The notes: generated from the sequence alone by a model not told the origin. Positions 43,372 to 52,455 are shown, counted from the first letter of the stretch. The stretch is DNA of 64,000 bases from UBA2357 sp041916775 (GCA_041916775.1 JAYRYZ010000019.1:42216-106215); one strand, 5' to 3'. A program made the numbers and translations.

Positions 43372-44550
43372 TCAGGCGCGCAGGGTCACCTGCGCAACCT
43401 GATCCACGCCCATCACTCGCAGCAGCGCGGCGACCATGGCATTGACGTTCTGCAGGCGCACTGCCTTGCCCTGCGCACGCAGCGTCGAGAGGATGTTGAA
43501 GAGCATGCCGGCGCTGACGAAATCCATGCGGCGCAGGCCACTGCACTCGACCTCCACCGACTGCCGATCGCTTGCGAAGGCCGCGAGCTTGCGCAATGTG
43601 TCAGCCTGCGAGTTGGTGACATCGCCGTCGAGCAGGAACACGCTTCCGGTTTCCGAAACGATCTCGATATCCTCGCTTCCCATTTCGGGAACCGGAGGAC
43701 GCTCGACGTTCTCCCAGGACGGAGGCGATTCCTCGAAAGTGATTGCGTAATCGAGCGCCACATTCTCGAACCGCTCGCTGTCACCGACATGCTGCAACAG
43801 CTCCAGCAAGATCAGCCAACTGTTGCGGTCCTGCGGTTGGCCCGCATGCACACGCCCGGCAATCATCTCGAGCAGGCTCTCGCCATTCAGCAGCGCATAG
43901 CGTGCCCTTTCCTGGCGCAGCGCCTTCAGCATCGCAAGCAGCAGGACACAGCCCTCCTCGTCGAACGAGCGCACGCGCTTGAGGTCGATGCGCAGCGTGC
44001 CGCTCTTCTGGCCGACGACCTGCATCTGTCGAAGTTGGTCCGCGACCTGCGCATTGAGCGCGCCAGCGAGGTTGAACAGCGGCATCGTCTCGCCGCGCGG
44101 CCGGCGCACCTTCTGGGAAAGATCCACCCAGGGCGGCGGTGAGCGCTCGAAGCGGGTGGCGTAGTCGAGCACGCGCGACTCGAAGCGCTCCTTCTGCCCG
44201 TCGAGCCGGTACAGGTCGAGCAGCATCATCCACAGCCCCTCGCCCGCCGAGCCGTTCTGGTCGTTGAGCACCGCCTCGATGACCGCCTCGGCCTCTGCGA
44301 CGTTGCCGTTCGCGTAGAGGACGGCGGCTTCCTCGTAGGCGGCGCCGATACCCGGCCCCACCTCCTGGACACGCACCATCCCTGCGCAATCTGCGAGCGC
44401 GACCGATGCGTCACCGCTGAAATCGATCATCGACAGGTCTGCGCTCTTCTGCGCACGTGCGGAAAGCTGACCGCCGCCACCGCTGCGCCCCTGTTTGAGC
44501 GAATCGGACCTCACCGCGCCGGACTTCTTTGCATCATTGGGCGTCGCCAC
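43372..44550 (-). CDS. Tandem helical-repeat/STAS-domain protein
   Basis: 392 residues, cytoplasmic. An internal duplication is visible: two helical units with the pattern LLDLYRLDGQKERFESRVLD / LLELLQHVGDSERFENVALD, each followed by YA-x-F-x2-SPP-x-W (about 106-141 and 244-279). Each unit precedes a STAS-like domain (about 155-235 and 300-392; MDFVSAGMLFNILSTL in the second). MlaB-type or anti-sigma-antagonist-type STAS domains are possible; no phosphorylatable Ser/Thr site is obvious. GTG at 44550 has a GGACGG site six nt upstream; another GTG at 44586 is less supported. Confidence 0.72.
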   Translation of the reverse strand: MATPNDAKKSGAVRSDSLKQGRSGGGGQLSARAQKSADLSMIDFSGDASVALADCAGMVRVQEVGPGIGAAYEEAAVLYANGNVAEAEAVIEAVLNDQNGSAGEGLWMMLLDLYRLDGQKERFESRVLDYATRFERSPPPWVDLSQKVRRPRGETMPLFNLAGALNAQVADQLRQMQVVGQKSGTLRIDLKRVRSFDEEGCVLLLAMLKALRQERARYALLNGESLLEMIAGRVHAGQPQDRNSWLILLELLQHVGDSERFENVALDYAITFEESPPSWENVERPPVPEMGSEDIEIVSETGSVFLLDGDVTNSQADTLRKLAAFASDRQSVEVECSGLRRMDFVSAGMLFNILSTLRAQGKAVRLQNVNAMVAALLRVMGVDQVAQVTLRA

Positions 44551-44743
44551 ACTCTTCCGTCCCGTTTCCCCAACTCGACACTCCACCTACGGTTGAGGAG
44601 AATAGCATTTTGCGCGCGGATCTTGCGCGAGCCCATGCAATGCCTCACGATTCGCCCGCGCGCTTCGGTCATGTCGCGGCGCAGCATTTACTTTTTGCAA
44701 TCATCCACGCGGCGCATCGGCAAACGCTGCCCGAGCGCTCGGA

Positions 44744-44749
44744 TAGAAT
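44744..44749 (+). promoter_or_regulatory. Candidate -10 box of the ybgC-tol operon
   Basis: TAGAAT ends 6 nt before the ybgC ATG, so a transcript from it would start at or next to the start codon (leaderless). No good -35 is present. Confidence 0.33.
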
Positions 44750-44755
44750 GTTGCG

Positions 44756-45202
44756 ATGACCCCTGTGCCCACCCCGGCTGAAGACCCGAATCGTTTCATC
44801 CTGCCCATCCGCGTCTACTACGAGGACACCGATGCGGCAGGCGTGGTGTATTACGCGAACTACCTGCGCTTCTGTGAGCGGGCCCGCACCGAGTGGCTGC
44901 GCGCGCTCGGCTTCGAGCAGCAGGTGCTGATGCAGGATCGCGGAATCGCCTTCGTGGTGCGCACGGTCGTCGCCGACTATCGTCTGCCGGCGCGGCTCGA
45001 CGATGCACTCGATGTCGTCAGCCAGGTCGTCGAGCTCCGCGGCGCAAGCCTGGTATTTGCGCAAAACATCCTGCGCAGCAAGGAACTCATCTTCGAGTCG
45101 CGCGTCACCGTAGCCTGTCTCGACGTCCGCCGGCAGCGTCCCTGCGCGCTTCCCGAGGCCCTGCGGAACCGGCTGCAACACCCCAACGCAACACGAACCT
45201 AG
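44756..45202 (+). CDS. ybgC: Tol-Pal system acyl-CoA thioesterase YbgC
   Basis: 148 residues. Hotdog-fold 4-hydroxybenzoyl-CoA thioesterase-like protein; YYEDTDAAGVVYYANYLRF (about 21-39) contains the catalytic Asp and the Tyr of the family. It is regularly the first gene of tol-pal operons and may act in phospholipid metabolism at the inner membrane. It starts close to a TAGAAT box and precedes tolQ by 4 nt. Confidence 0.94.
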   Translation: MTPVPTPAEDPNRFILPIRVYYEDTDAAGVVYYANYLRFCERARTEWLRALGFEQQVLMQDRGIAFVVRTVVADYRLPARLDDALDVVSQVVELRGASLVFAQNILRSKELIFESRVTVACLDVRRQRPCALPEALRNRLQHPNATRT

Positions 45203-45206
45203 AATC

Positions 45207-45881
45207 ATGACCGTCACCAACGACCTCTCCATCGTCAGTCTCATCAGCCAGGCCAGTGCCGTCGTCCAGTTCATCATGGCGCTGCTCGCAGCGCTCTCGT
45301 TGATCTCCTGGTACTGGATTTTCCGCAAGTGGTTCCAATTGCGCGCGGCACGCAGCCACACCAACGGCTTCGAACGCGATTTCTGGAGCGGGGGCGACCT
45401 CAACACCCTCTATCAGTCCGCCGCCGCGGCGCGGCGCGACACCGGCGGCATGGAGCGCATCTTCGAGGCTGGCTACCGCGAGTTCACCAAGCTGCGCACC
45501 AAGAGCCACGACAATGGCGCCATCATCGACGGCGCGCGCCGTGCGATGCGCGCCACCCACCAGCGCGAGATGGACGACCTCGAGGCGCACCTCGCCTTTC
45601 TTGCGACGGTCGGCTCGGTGTCACCCTACATCGGCCTGCTCGGTACGGTGTGGGGAATCATGAACGCCTTCCGCGGCCTATCGAGCATGAGCTCGGCAAC
45701 CCTTGCACAGGTCGCGCCCGGCATCGCCGAGGCACTCGTGGCCACTGCGATCGGCCTGTTCGCCGCGATCCCGGCCGTGGTCGCCTACAACCGCTACACC
45801 CACGACATCGACCGGATCGGCATCCGCTTCGAGAGCTTCATGGAGGAGTTCTCCAACATCCTGCAGCGCCACCTGCGCTGA
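45207..45881 (+). CDS. tolQ: Tol-Pal system motor protein TolQ
   Basis: 224 residues, ExbB/MotA-like proton channel. Three membrane spans: about 16-34, 128-150 and 160-185. The conserved GLLGTVWGIMNAF (about 143-155) and VAPGIAEALVATAIGLFAAIPAVVAYN segments line the channel. With TolR it energises TolA to keep the outer membrane attached during division. Followed by tolR after 17 nt. Confidence 0.96.
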   Translation: MTVTNDLSIVSLISQASAVVQFIMALLAALSLISWYWIFRKWFQLRAARSHTNGFERDFWSGGDLNTLYQSAAAARRDTGGMERIFEAGYREFTKLRTKSHDNGAIIDGARRAMRATHQREMDDLEAHLAFLATVGSVSPYIGLLGTVWGIMNAFRGLSSMSSATLAQVAPGIAEALVATAIGLFAAIPAVVAYNRYTHDIDRIGIRFESFMEEFSNILQRHLR

Positions 45882-45898
45882 ACCCGGGGGAGAACAGC

Positions 45899-46315
45899 AT
45901 GCGCTCGCGCAAGATGATGAACCAGATCAACGTCGTACCCTATATCGACGTAATGCTGGTATTGCTCGTGATCTTCATGGTCACCCCGCAGGCAATGCAG
46001 ACTGGCAACGTCGAACTGCCCAGCGTGGCCGATGTACCGAAACCGCCCTCCGAGGCCGTGTATGTCGTGGTGAAGGCTGACGGAAAGTCGTTCGAATACA
46101 AGGAAACCGCCACCACGCCAGGCAAGCCGATGAGCAGCACCGATCTGCAACGCGCCTTGCGGACCGCCCTGGACAAGGATCCGACCCGTTCGGTGGTCGT
46201 GGCTGCCGACAAGAACGTGAAGTACGAAGTGGTCATGGATACCCTCAATGGCCTCCGGGTCGCCGGATTCCAGAAGGTCGGCCTGCAGACGCAGACCAGT
46301 TCCAGCGCACGATGA
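45899..46315 (+). CDS. tolR: Tol-Pal system protein TolR
   Basis: 138 residues, ExbD/MotB-like. The single N-terminal span carries the essential Asp in VVPYIDVMLVLLVIFMV (Asp17 region); the periplasmic domain includes DLQRALRTALDKDPTRSVVVAADK. The ATG at 45899 has GGGGGAG six nt upstream. The stop overlaps tolA by 4 nt. Confidence 0.95.
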   Translation: MRSRKMMNQINVVPYIDVMLVLLVIFMVTPQAMQTGNVELPSVADVPKPPSEAVYVVVKADGKSFEYKETATTPGKPMSSTDLQRALRTALDKDPTRSVVVAADKNVKYEVVMDTLNGLRVAGFQKVGLQTQTSSSAR

Positions 46316-47226
46316 CCGACAAGCCCAATTTCGAACGCCGTCCAGCGCCCGGCCGCGGCATCTCGATCGCGCTGACGATCGCGGTGCATGTCGGTCTGGT
46401 CGCATTCCTGGTGCTAGGCGTCAGCTGGCAGAGCCACCCACCCGCGTCGATGGAGGTCGAACTGGTCTCTGCGCCGGCGCGCGTCACACCGCCCCAGCCC
46501 CAACCCAAACCGGAACCGAAGCCCCAACCGGAACCCAAGCCGGAACCTCAACCGAAACCGGAGCCGAAGCCGGAGCCGAAGCCGGAGCCGAAACCGGAGC
46601 CGAAACCGGACATCGCCAACAAGGCGCCAGACCCGAAGCCGACTCCGACGCCGGCACCGACTCCGCGCGCGACTCCGAGGCCGACGCCGGAGCCCACCCC
46701 CAGGCCGGAGCCCAAGCCAACGCCCAAGCCCGAGCCGACCCCGAAACCGGAGCCCAAGCCTACGCCGAAGCCCGAGCCCAAGCCTACGCCCAGGCCTGAG
46801 CCCAAGCCGACACCGAAGCCGGTGGTGCCGCCGAAGGACGACTACATGGCCAGAATGCTGGAGCAGGAAGCCGAGCGCATCAATGCCGAGAAGGTGTTTG
46901 GCGGCGCAAGCCAGTCCGCCGCGACGACGTCTTCGCGCGCATCCGCAGGCGATCGCGACGCATACGCGAACGCGATCAGTCAGCGCGTGCGCAGTCGCCT
47001 GATCAGGCCGCCCGGCCTCAGCGGAAACCCGGAGGCGGTGTTCGAGGTCACACAGACACCTGGCGGCGATGTGCTCGATGTGCGCCTGCGCCGTTCGTCC
47101 GGCATTCCAGCGCTGGATGATGCGATCGTGCGCGCGATCCGCGCCTCCAGCCCGTTGCCGCTGCCGACCAATCCGGCCGCTTTCGAGCGCCAGTTACTGC
47201 TGACGTTTCGCCCCAACGAAGAGTGA
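46312..47226 (+). CDS. tolA: TolA protein with Pro-rich (TonB-like) linker
   Basis: 304 residues. A membrane span (17-37) is followed by a linker (60-174) made of KPEPKPEP/KPTPKPEP-type repeats, then a short helical part and the C-terminal TolA/TonB domain (about 212-304; AISQRVRSRLIRPPGL, VFEVTQTPGGDVLDVRLRRSSG). It bridges the inner membrane to TolB/Pal. E. coli TolA has a long Ala/Lys helix as linker; here the linker is polyproline-like, as in TonB. The gene position between tolR and tolB fixes the identity as TolA. Confidence 0.92.
   Translation: MTDKPNFERRPAPGRGISIALTIAVHVGLVAFLVLGVSWQSHPPASMEVELVSAPARVTPPQPQPKPEPKPQPEPKPEPQPKPEPKPEPKPEPKPEPKPDIANKAPDPKPTPTPAPTPRATPRPTPEPTPRPEPKPTPKPEPTPKPEPKPTPKPEPKPTPRPEPKPTPKPVVPPKDDYMARMLEQEAERINAEKVFGGASQSAATTSSRASAGDRDAYANAISQRVRSRLIRPPGLSGNPEAVFEVTQTPGGDVLDVRLRRSSGIPALDDAIVRAIRASSPLPLPTNPAAFERQLLLTFRPNEE
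46489..46833 (+). repeat. Low-complexity Pro-Lys/Glu/Thr codon repeats in tolA
   Basis: About 115 codons alternating CCN (Pro) with Lys, Glu, Thr or Arg codons, giving imperfect 6-12 nt tandem units such as CCGAAGCCGGAG. Such tracts can vary in length by slippage. Confidence 0.85.
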
Positions 47227-47310
47227 GGCGCACCATGTACATTTGCATGAAAGTTTTTGAAAAACAGAGCTTAAGCGCTTGAAAAGCGCCTCGCTTTCCG
47301 TCGGAGTCGT

Positions 47311-47316
47311 TATAAT
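47311..47316 (+). promoter_or_regulatory. Candidate -10 box of tolB
   Basis: TATAAT 19 nt before the tolB start. Just upstream, GCGCTT-GAA-AAGCGC (47275-47289) forms a small hairpin that might end the ybgC-tolQRA message. The pair suggests that tolB-pal-cpoB has an extra promoter; no -35 match. Confidence 0.38.
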
Positions 47317-47335
47317 TGCTGCAGCGCAAACACCC

Positions 47336-48616
47336 ATGACCATGATCAAAACGCTCAAGTCCTTTTTCGTCGCCCTCCTGACGCTCGTCAGCTTGGGCGC
47401 GCACGCACAGCTCGCGATCGAAATCACCGGCGCGGGGGCGTCGCGCTTCCCGGTTGCAATCCCGATTTTCGAGAACGAGGGCGCATTGCCCCGCTCGATC
47501 ACCGACGTGGTCAGGGCGGACCTCGAGCGCAGCGGGCTCTTCAACCTCGTCGATCTCGGTCTGGTCGCGCTACCTGAATCCGTCGTGCCCGACCTGCCAG
47601 GCATCCGCTCGCGTGGCGCCGACGCCGTGCTCACAGGTACGGTGGTGCCGCAATCGGATGGTCGTTACGACGTTCGTTTCCGCCTCTTCGATACCCAGCG
47701 CCAACAAGAACTCGGCGCGCTGGCGCTGCGCATGCCGCCGTCCCATTACCGGCTGACGGGCCACCGCATCGCGGATTTTGTTTACGAGAAGCTGACCGGT
47801 CAGCCCGGTTACTTCTCCACCCGCATCGCCTACGTGGTGAAGAGCGGCGGTCGCTACGAGTTGCAGGTCGCCGACGCAGACGGTGAGAACGCGCAGACGG
47901 CACTCGTATCACGCGAACCGATCATTTCACCCTCCTGGGCTCCGGACGGTCAGCGGCTTGCCTACGTGTCGTTCGAGGCGAAGAAGCCAGTCGTATATGT
48001 GCACAACCTCCCGACCGGACAGCGCAACGTGGTCGCCAACTTCCGCGGTTCGAACTCGGCCCCGACTTGGTCGCCTGACGGCCAGCGCCTCGCCGTCGTG
48101 CTCACCAAGGACGGCAACTCGCAGCTCTACATCGTCAATGCCGATGGCTCCAACGCCCGCCGCGTCATGAGCTCCGGCGGTATCGACACCGAACCGGCTT
48201 GGTCGGCCGATGGCGCCTGGATCTACTTTTCCTCGGACCGCGGAGGCGGCGCACAGATCTATCGCGTCCCGGTCGCCGGCGGCTCGGCCCAGCGCGTCAC
48301 CTTCGAGGGCAGCTACAACGTCACGCCGCGCCTGTCCGCAGACGGCAAGAGCATGGCCTACATCACCCGCAATGACGGCCGTTTCCAGGTCGCAGTGATG
48401 GATCTCGCCAGCCGCCAGACCAACGTGCTCACCAGTTCGTCGCGCGACGAGTCGCCCAGTTTCGCGCCCAACGGTCGGATGATCCTCTACTCCACCGAGA
48501 GCGGCGGCCGAGGCGTGCTGTCGGCGGTGTCGATCGACGGCCGAGTGAAGCAGCGCCTCTCGATTCAAGCCTCCGACGTGCGCGAACCGGCGTGGGGCCC
48601 CCAGCCGGCCTTCTAG
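47336..48616 (+). CDS. tolB: Tol-Pal system periplasmic protein TolB
   Basis: 426 residues. Signal peptide (about 1-24, ending GAHAQ). An N-terminal domain (about 25-165) is followed by a six-bladed beta-propeller with repeated SPSWAPDGQRLAYVSFE/TWSPDGQRLAVVLTKDG/AWSADGAWIYFSSDRGG/RLSADGKSMAYITR-type WD-like blades. Binds Pal and TolA. ATGs at 47336 and 47342 are both possible. Confidence 0.96.
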   Translation: MTMIKTLKSFFVALLTLVSLGAHAQLAIEITGAGASRFPVAIPIFENEGALPRSITDVVRADLERSGLFNLVDLGLVALPESVVPDLPGIRSRGADAVLTGTVVPQSDGRYDVRFRLFDTQRQQELGALALRMPPSHYRLTGHRIADFVYEKLTGQPGYFSTRIAYVVKSGGRYELQVADADGENAQTALVSREPIISPSWAPDGQRLAYVSFEAKKPVVYVHNLPTGQRNVVANFRGSNSAPTWSPDGQRLAVVLTKDGNSQLYIVNADGSNARRVMSSGGIDTEPAWSADGAWIYFSSDRGGGAQIYRVPVAGGSAQRVTFEGSYNVTPRLSADGKSMAYITRNDGRFQVAVMDLASRQTNVLTSSSRDESPSFAPNGRMILYSTESGGRGVLSAVSIDGRVKQRLSIQASDVREPAWGPQPAF

Positions 48617-48658
48617 TCTCCAACCCCCCCTGAAACCCTGCATCCAAAGGATCGCAAA

Positions 48659-49174
48659 ATGAAGAAGTACCTCGTCCCCGCCCTTCTCTCCGCCCTGCTT
48701 GCCGCATGCAGCAGCACGGGCACCGGCGACAATGCCGCTGGCGTCTCCGACGCAAGCGGCGCCGGCGTCGCGACCGTGACCGCACCGGGAATGGCTGGCT
48801 CGGGCATCGCCGCGCTGACCGACCCGAACAACATCCTGTCGCGTCGCAACATCTACTTCGATTTCGACAGCTACACGGTGCGCTCGGAATTCACTCCTCT
48901 GATCGAAGCACATGCGCGCTTCCTGGTGCAGAATCCCAGCATGCGCATGCTGGTTCAGGGCAACACCGATGACCGCGGCAGCCGCGAGTACAACCTGGCT
49001 CTCGGCCAGAAGCGTGCCGAGGCCGTCAAGCAGGCGCTGATGACGCTCGGCGCAAGCGAAGCGCAGGTAGAATCGGTGAGCCTCGGTGAAGAGAAGCCGC
49101 GCTGCGAAGAAGCCGGCGAGACCTGCTACGCCGAGAACCGCCGTTCGGACATGCTCTACTCTGGTGAATTCTGA
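48659..49174 (+). CDS. pal: Peptidoglycan-associated lipoprotein Pal
   Basis: 171 residues. The lipobox LLAAC puts the lipidated Cys at residue 17. An OmpA-like C-terminal domain (about 62-171) has the peptidoglycan-binding pattern IYFDFDSYTVR, LVQGNTDDRGSREYNLALGQKRAEAVK. Anchors the outer membrane to peptidoglycan and to TolB. Stop overlaps cpoB start by 1 nt (TGATG). Confidence 0.96.
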   Translation: MKKYLVPALLSALLAACSSTGTGDNAAGVSDASGAGVATVTAPGMAGSGIAALTDPNNILSRRNIYFDFDSYTVRSEFTPLIEAHARFLVQNPSMRMLVQGNTDDRGSREYNLALGQKRAEAVKQALMTLGASEAQVESVSLGEEKPRCEEAGETCYAENRRSDMLYSGEF

Positions 49175-49929
49175 TGAATAAACTGCTCCCGGTTGCGATC
49201 CTCCTTGCAGGCCTTGGCATCAATACTGCACACGCCCAGCTGTTCGGCGGGGATGAGCAGGCCAGGCGCCAGATTGCCGAGCTGCGCGAGCAGCTCACGG
49301 CACGCATCGAGGCGACCAGCCGGGGGCAGCTCGAACTGTCGAATCAGGTTCAGTCGCTGCGTGACGAATTGGCGAATGTGCGCGGACAGGTCGAGGTCCT
49401 GACGCACGAGCTCGAGTCACTCAAGCAGCGACAACGTGATTTCTATGTCGACCTCGACAAGCGCATCCAGCGCTTCGAAGGTGTCGGCACGGCACCGGGC
49501 GCGGACGCGGCTGGTCAGCCAGGCGTCCCTGCTGCACCTCCGGCGGCGTCGGCCGATCCCGCCGCCGAAGCCGCCGAGTACGAGGCCGCACTCTCGCAGC
49601 TGAAGGGCGGCAAGCACGCCGAAGCCCTGGCCGGGTTCAACCGTTTCATTGCAAAGTACCCGCAGAGCACCTCCCTCCCGAACGCGCATTTCTGGGCGGG
49701 AAACGCGGCACTGCAAGCACGCGACATATCCGCTTCGCGCAATCACTTCAATACCGTGCTGCAGCGCTGGCCGCAGGACCGGGTGGCGCCCGACGCCATG
49801 CTCGGGCTCGCCAACACCCAGCAGGCGCTTGGCGATGCCAAAGGCAGTCAGGAAACCCTGCGCCGGATCAAGTCCCAGTACCCGAACAGCTCCGCCGCGC
49901 AGGTCGCGACCCAGCGTCTCGGCCGTTGA
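49174..49929 (+). CDS. cpoB: Cell division coordinator CpoB (YbgF)
   Basis: 251 residues, periplasmic. Signal peptide (about 1-19), an N-terminal trimerising coiled coil (about 28-95, ELREQLTARIEATSRGQLEL...ELESLKQRQRDFY), a linker rich in Ala/Pro, and three TPR units (about 130-250; YEAALSQLKGGKHAEALAGFNRFIAKYP-type). Coordinates peptidoglycan synthesis with outer-membrane constriction through PBP1B and TolA. Confidence 0.94.
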   Translation: MNKLLPVAILLAGLGINTAHAQLFGGDEQARRQIAELREQLTARIEATSRGQLELSNQVQSLRDELANVRGQVEVLTHELESLKQRQRDFYVDLDKRIQRFEGVGTAPGADAAGQPGVPAAPPAASADPAAEAAEYEAALSQLKGGKHAEALAGFNRFIAKYPQSTSLPNAHFWAGNAALQARDISASRNHFNTVLQRWPQDRVAPDAMLGLANTQQALGDAKGSQETLRRIKSQYPNSSAAQVATQRLGR

Positions 49930-49932
49930 GCG

Positions 49933-50598
49933 TTGGCAGCGGCGAGCACACCCCGGACGCCCGCGCTCCGGATCACCGAGATCTTCACGTCCCTGCAGGG
50001 CGAGTCGACACGCGTCGGCCTGCCCACCGTATTCGTTCGCCTCACCGGCTGCCCCTTGCGCTGCGTATGGTGTGACACCGAGTACGCCTTTCAGGGCGGC
50101 GAACCGCGGGACATCGCGTCCGTCATCGACGAGGTCGGCCGCCTGGGTATCCGCCATGTATGCGTCACCGGCGGCGAACCACTGTCGCAGAAGGCCTGCC
50201 TGCCCTTGCTGAAGAGCCTGTGCGATGCGGGCCATGACGTGTCGCTCGAAACCAGCGGCGCGATCGACATCGGCCCGGTCGATAGCCGTGTGAGCCGCAT
50301 CATGGACCTCAAGGCACCGGGCTCGGGCGAGGTCTCGCGCAACCGTTGGGAGAACATTCCCCTGCTGCGGGCGAGCGACGAGCTCAAGATCGTGCTCGCC
50401 GACGAGGCCGATTACGCCTGGGCGCGCGAACAGCTCGACCGGCACCAGCTCGCGGCGCGCTGCACCGTGCTGCTGTCGCCGGTGCAGGGCCAGCTCTCGC
50501 CGGCGACGCTTGCGGACTGGATCATGCGCGACCGCCTGCCGGTGCGCTTCCAGTTGCAGCTGCACAAGATTCTCTGGCACGACGCACGCGGCCGCTGA
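49933..50598 (+). CDS. queE: 7-carboxy-7-deazaguanine synthase
   Basis: 221 residues. Radical SAM enzyme in queuosine/7-deazaguanine synthesis, making CDG from CPH4. Family start LRITEIFTSLQGES and cluster motif C40-x3-C44-x2-C47 (CPLRCVWCD); GGEP follows in VTGGEPLSQ. The apparent start is TTG at 49933, as no ATG precedes the conserved core; no clear Shine-Dalgarno. It lies 3 nt after cpoB and is followed by queC. Confidence 0.93.
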   Translation: MAAASTPRTPALRITEIFTSLQGESTRVGLPTVFVRLTGCPLRCVWCDTEYAFQGGEPRDIASVIDEVGRLGIRHVCVTGGEPLSQKACLPLLKSLCDAGHDVSLETSGAIDIGPVDSRVSRIMDLKAPGSGEVSRNRWENIPLLRASDELKIVLADEADYAWAREQLDRHQLAARCTVLLSPVQGQLSPATLADWIMRDRLPVRFQLQLHKILWHDARGR

Positions 50599-50630
50599 GG
50601 CCGCGCCAACCCAGCCTGGAGTACCCTTTC

Positions 50631-51314
50631 ATGGCCGATCGAAAGCGCGCCGTCATCCTGCTCTCAGGTGGGCTGGATTCCACCACCTGCCTCGCCATCG
50701 CCCGTGACATGGGCTTCGACTGCTACGCGCTGTCGGTCGCCTATGGCCAGCGCCATGCGGCCGAGTTGAACGCATCGCGTCGCATCGCGCAATTGCTCGG
50801 CGCCTGCGAGCATCGCATCGCCAGCGTCAGCCTGGGTGACTTCGGCGGCTCGGCGCTCACCGACGAGAACATCGCCGTCCCGACCGAGGGCGCCAGCGGC
50901 GGCATTCCGGTGACCTACGTCCCGGCGCGCAACACGGTGATGCTGTCGATGGCGCTCGCCTGGGCCGAGGTGCTGGGTGCGGACGACATCTTCATCGGCG
51001 TGAATGCCGTGGATTATTCCGGCTACCCCGATTGCCGCCCCGAGTTCATCCGCGCCTTCGAGACCCTTGCCAATCTCGCGACCCGCGTCGGCGTCGAAGG
51101 TGCGCGCCTCACCGTGCATACCCCGCTGATGCGCTTGTCCAAGGCCGAGATCGTGCAGCTCGGCACACGGTTGGGCGTGGATTACGGCCAGACGGTGTCG
51201 TGCTACCAGGCCGACGACGACGGCCGCGCCTGTGGCGCATGCGATGCCTGCCGGCTGCGCAGCGCGGGCTTCGCGGCCGCCGGCCTCGCCGACCCGACCC
51301 GCTATATCGGCTGA
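50631..51314 (+). CDS. queC: 7-cyano-7-deazaguanine synthase
   Basis: 227 residues. ATP-dependent conversion of CDG to preQ0. PP-loop ILLSGGLDSTT near residue 9; the zinc site is formed by cysteines in SCYQADDDGRACGACDACRLR (four Cys around residues 190-208). The start at 50631 gives the standard MADRKRAVILLSGG beginning. queD is not in the window. Confidence 0.96.
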   Translation: MADRKRAVILLSGGLDSTTCLAIARDMGFDCYALSVAYGQRHAAELNASRRIAQLLGACEHRIASVSLGDFGGSALTDENIAVPTEGASGGIPVTYVPARNTVMLSMALAWAEVLGADDIFIGVNAVDYSGYPDCRPEFIRAFETLANLATRVGVEGARLTVHTPLMRLSKAEIVQLGTRLGVDYGQTVSCYQADDDGRACGACDACRLRSAGFAAAGLADPTRYIG

Positions 51315-51333
51315 TTCCCGGGCCCGCACGACC

Positions 51334-52455
51334 ATGCCGGACGCCACGCTCGTTTCCGCCACGACGATCGCCTGGTTGGGGCTCGCGATCGGCCTTGCGC
51401 TCGGCATGGTCGGCGCGCGTAGCGGCTTCTGCGCGATGGGCGCGGTCGCCGACATCGTCACCTTCGGCAGCTGGCAGCGCATGCGCATGTGGGCGCTCGC
51501 CGCCGCGACCGCCATCTTCGGCACCCTGGCGCTGCGCCTCGCAGGCATGCTCGATCCGGCCGACACCATACAGGGCGGCACGCAGCTGCGCTGGCTGTCG
51601 CATCTCGTCGGCGGCCTCTGCTTCGGCATCGGCATGACGCTCGCGTCCGGCTGCGCCAACAAGACGCTGCTGCGCCTCGGCGGCGGCAACCTCAAGGCGC
51701 TGGTGGTATTGCTGGTGATGGCGGTGTCGGCGTCGATGACGCTGCGCGGGCTCTTCGCGACCTGGCGGGTGCGCTGGCTCGATCCGGTCACCATCCCGCT
51801 CGGCGACATGCCGGATCTGCCCGGCTTGCTGGCCGCTCTGGCCGGCATCGACGCGCACTTCGCGCTCGTCGCCACCACGCTGCTGGTAGGCGGCGCGCTC
51901 GCCGTGTTCGCACTTGCGGGGCGCGAGACGCGCAGCGCCGACCTGCTGCTGGGTGGCCTCGGCGTGGGTGCGCTGGTGGTCGCCGGCTGGGTGACCACCG
52001 CTTGGCTGGGTTTCGTCCCGGAGCACCCGGACACGCTGGAGCCCGCGTTCATCGGCACCAACTCGGGCCGCGCGGAATCGCTGAGCTTCGTGGCGCCGGT
52101 GGCCTACACCCTCGAACTGCTGATGCTGTGGAGCGACCGCGCGCGCATCGTCACCTTCGGCATCGCCAGCGCCGTCGGCGTTGCGCTGGGCGCCGCACTC
52201 CACGCGCGCTTCAGCGGCAGCTTCCGCATCGAGGCCTTTCGCGATGCCGACGACCTGCTGCGCCACATCGCCGGCGCGGTGTTGATGGGCTTCGGTGGGG
52301 TCACCGCGCTGGGCTGCACGATCGGCCAGGGCGTCACCGGCCTCTCCACGCTGACCTTCGGCGCCTTCATCACCACCACGGCAATCATCGCGGGATGCGC
52401 GCTGACGCTGAAGCTGCAGCTGTGGCTGATGATGCGCGACAGCGGCGGCGCCTGA
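51334..52455 (+). CDS. YeeE/YedE family sulfur-compound transporter
   Basis: 373 residues, nine to ten membrane helices. Family cysteine motifs: RSGFCAMGAVAD (near residue 28), ASGCANKTLLR and ALGCTIGQGVTG. Members such as TsuA import thiosulfate, relaying it between Cys residues. The usual partner TusA-like protein is not adjacent. The ATG at 51334 follows queC by 19 nt, so possible co-transcription. Thiosulfate specificity is inferred from the family. Confidence 0.88.
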   Translation: MPDATLVSATTIAWLGLAIGLALGMVGARSGFCAMGAVADIVTFGSWQRMRMWALAAATAIFGTLALRLAGMLDPADTIQGGTQLRWLSHLVGGLCFGIGMTLASGCANKTLLRLGGGNLKALVVLLVMAVSASMTLRGLFATWRVRWLDPVTIPLGDMPDLPGLLAALAGIDAHFALVATTLLVGGALAVFALAGRETRSADLLLGGLGVGALVVAGWVTTAWLGFVPEHPDTLEPAFIGTNSGRAESLSFVAPVAYTLELLMLWSDRARIVTFGIASAVGVALGAALHARFSGSFRIEAFRDADDLLRHIAGAVLMGFGGVTALGCTIGQGVTGLSTLTFGAFITTTAIIAGCALTLKLQLWLMMRDSGGA

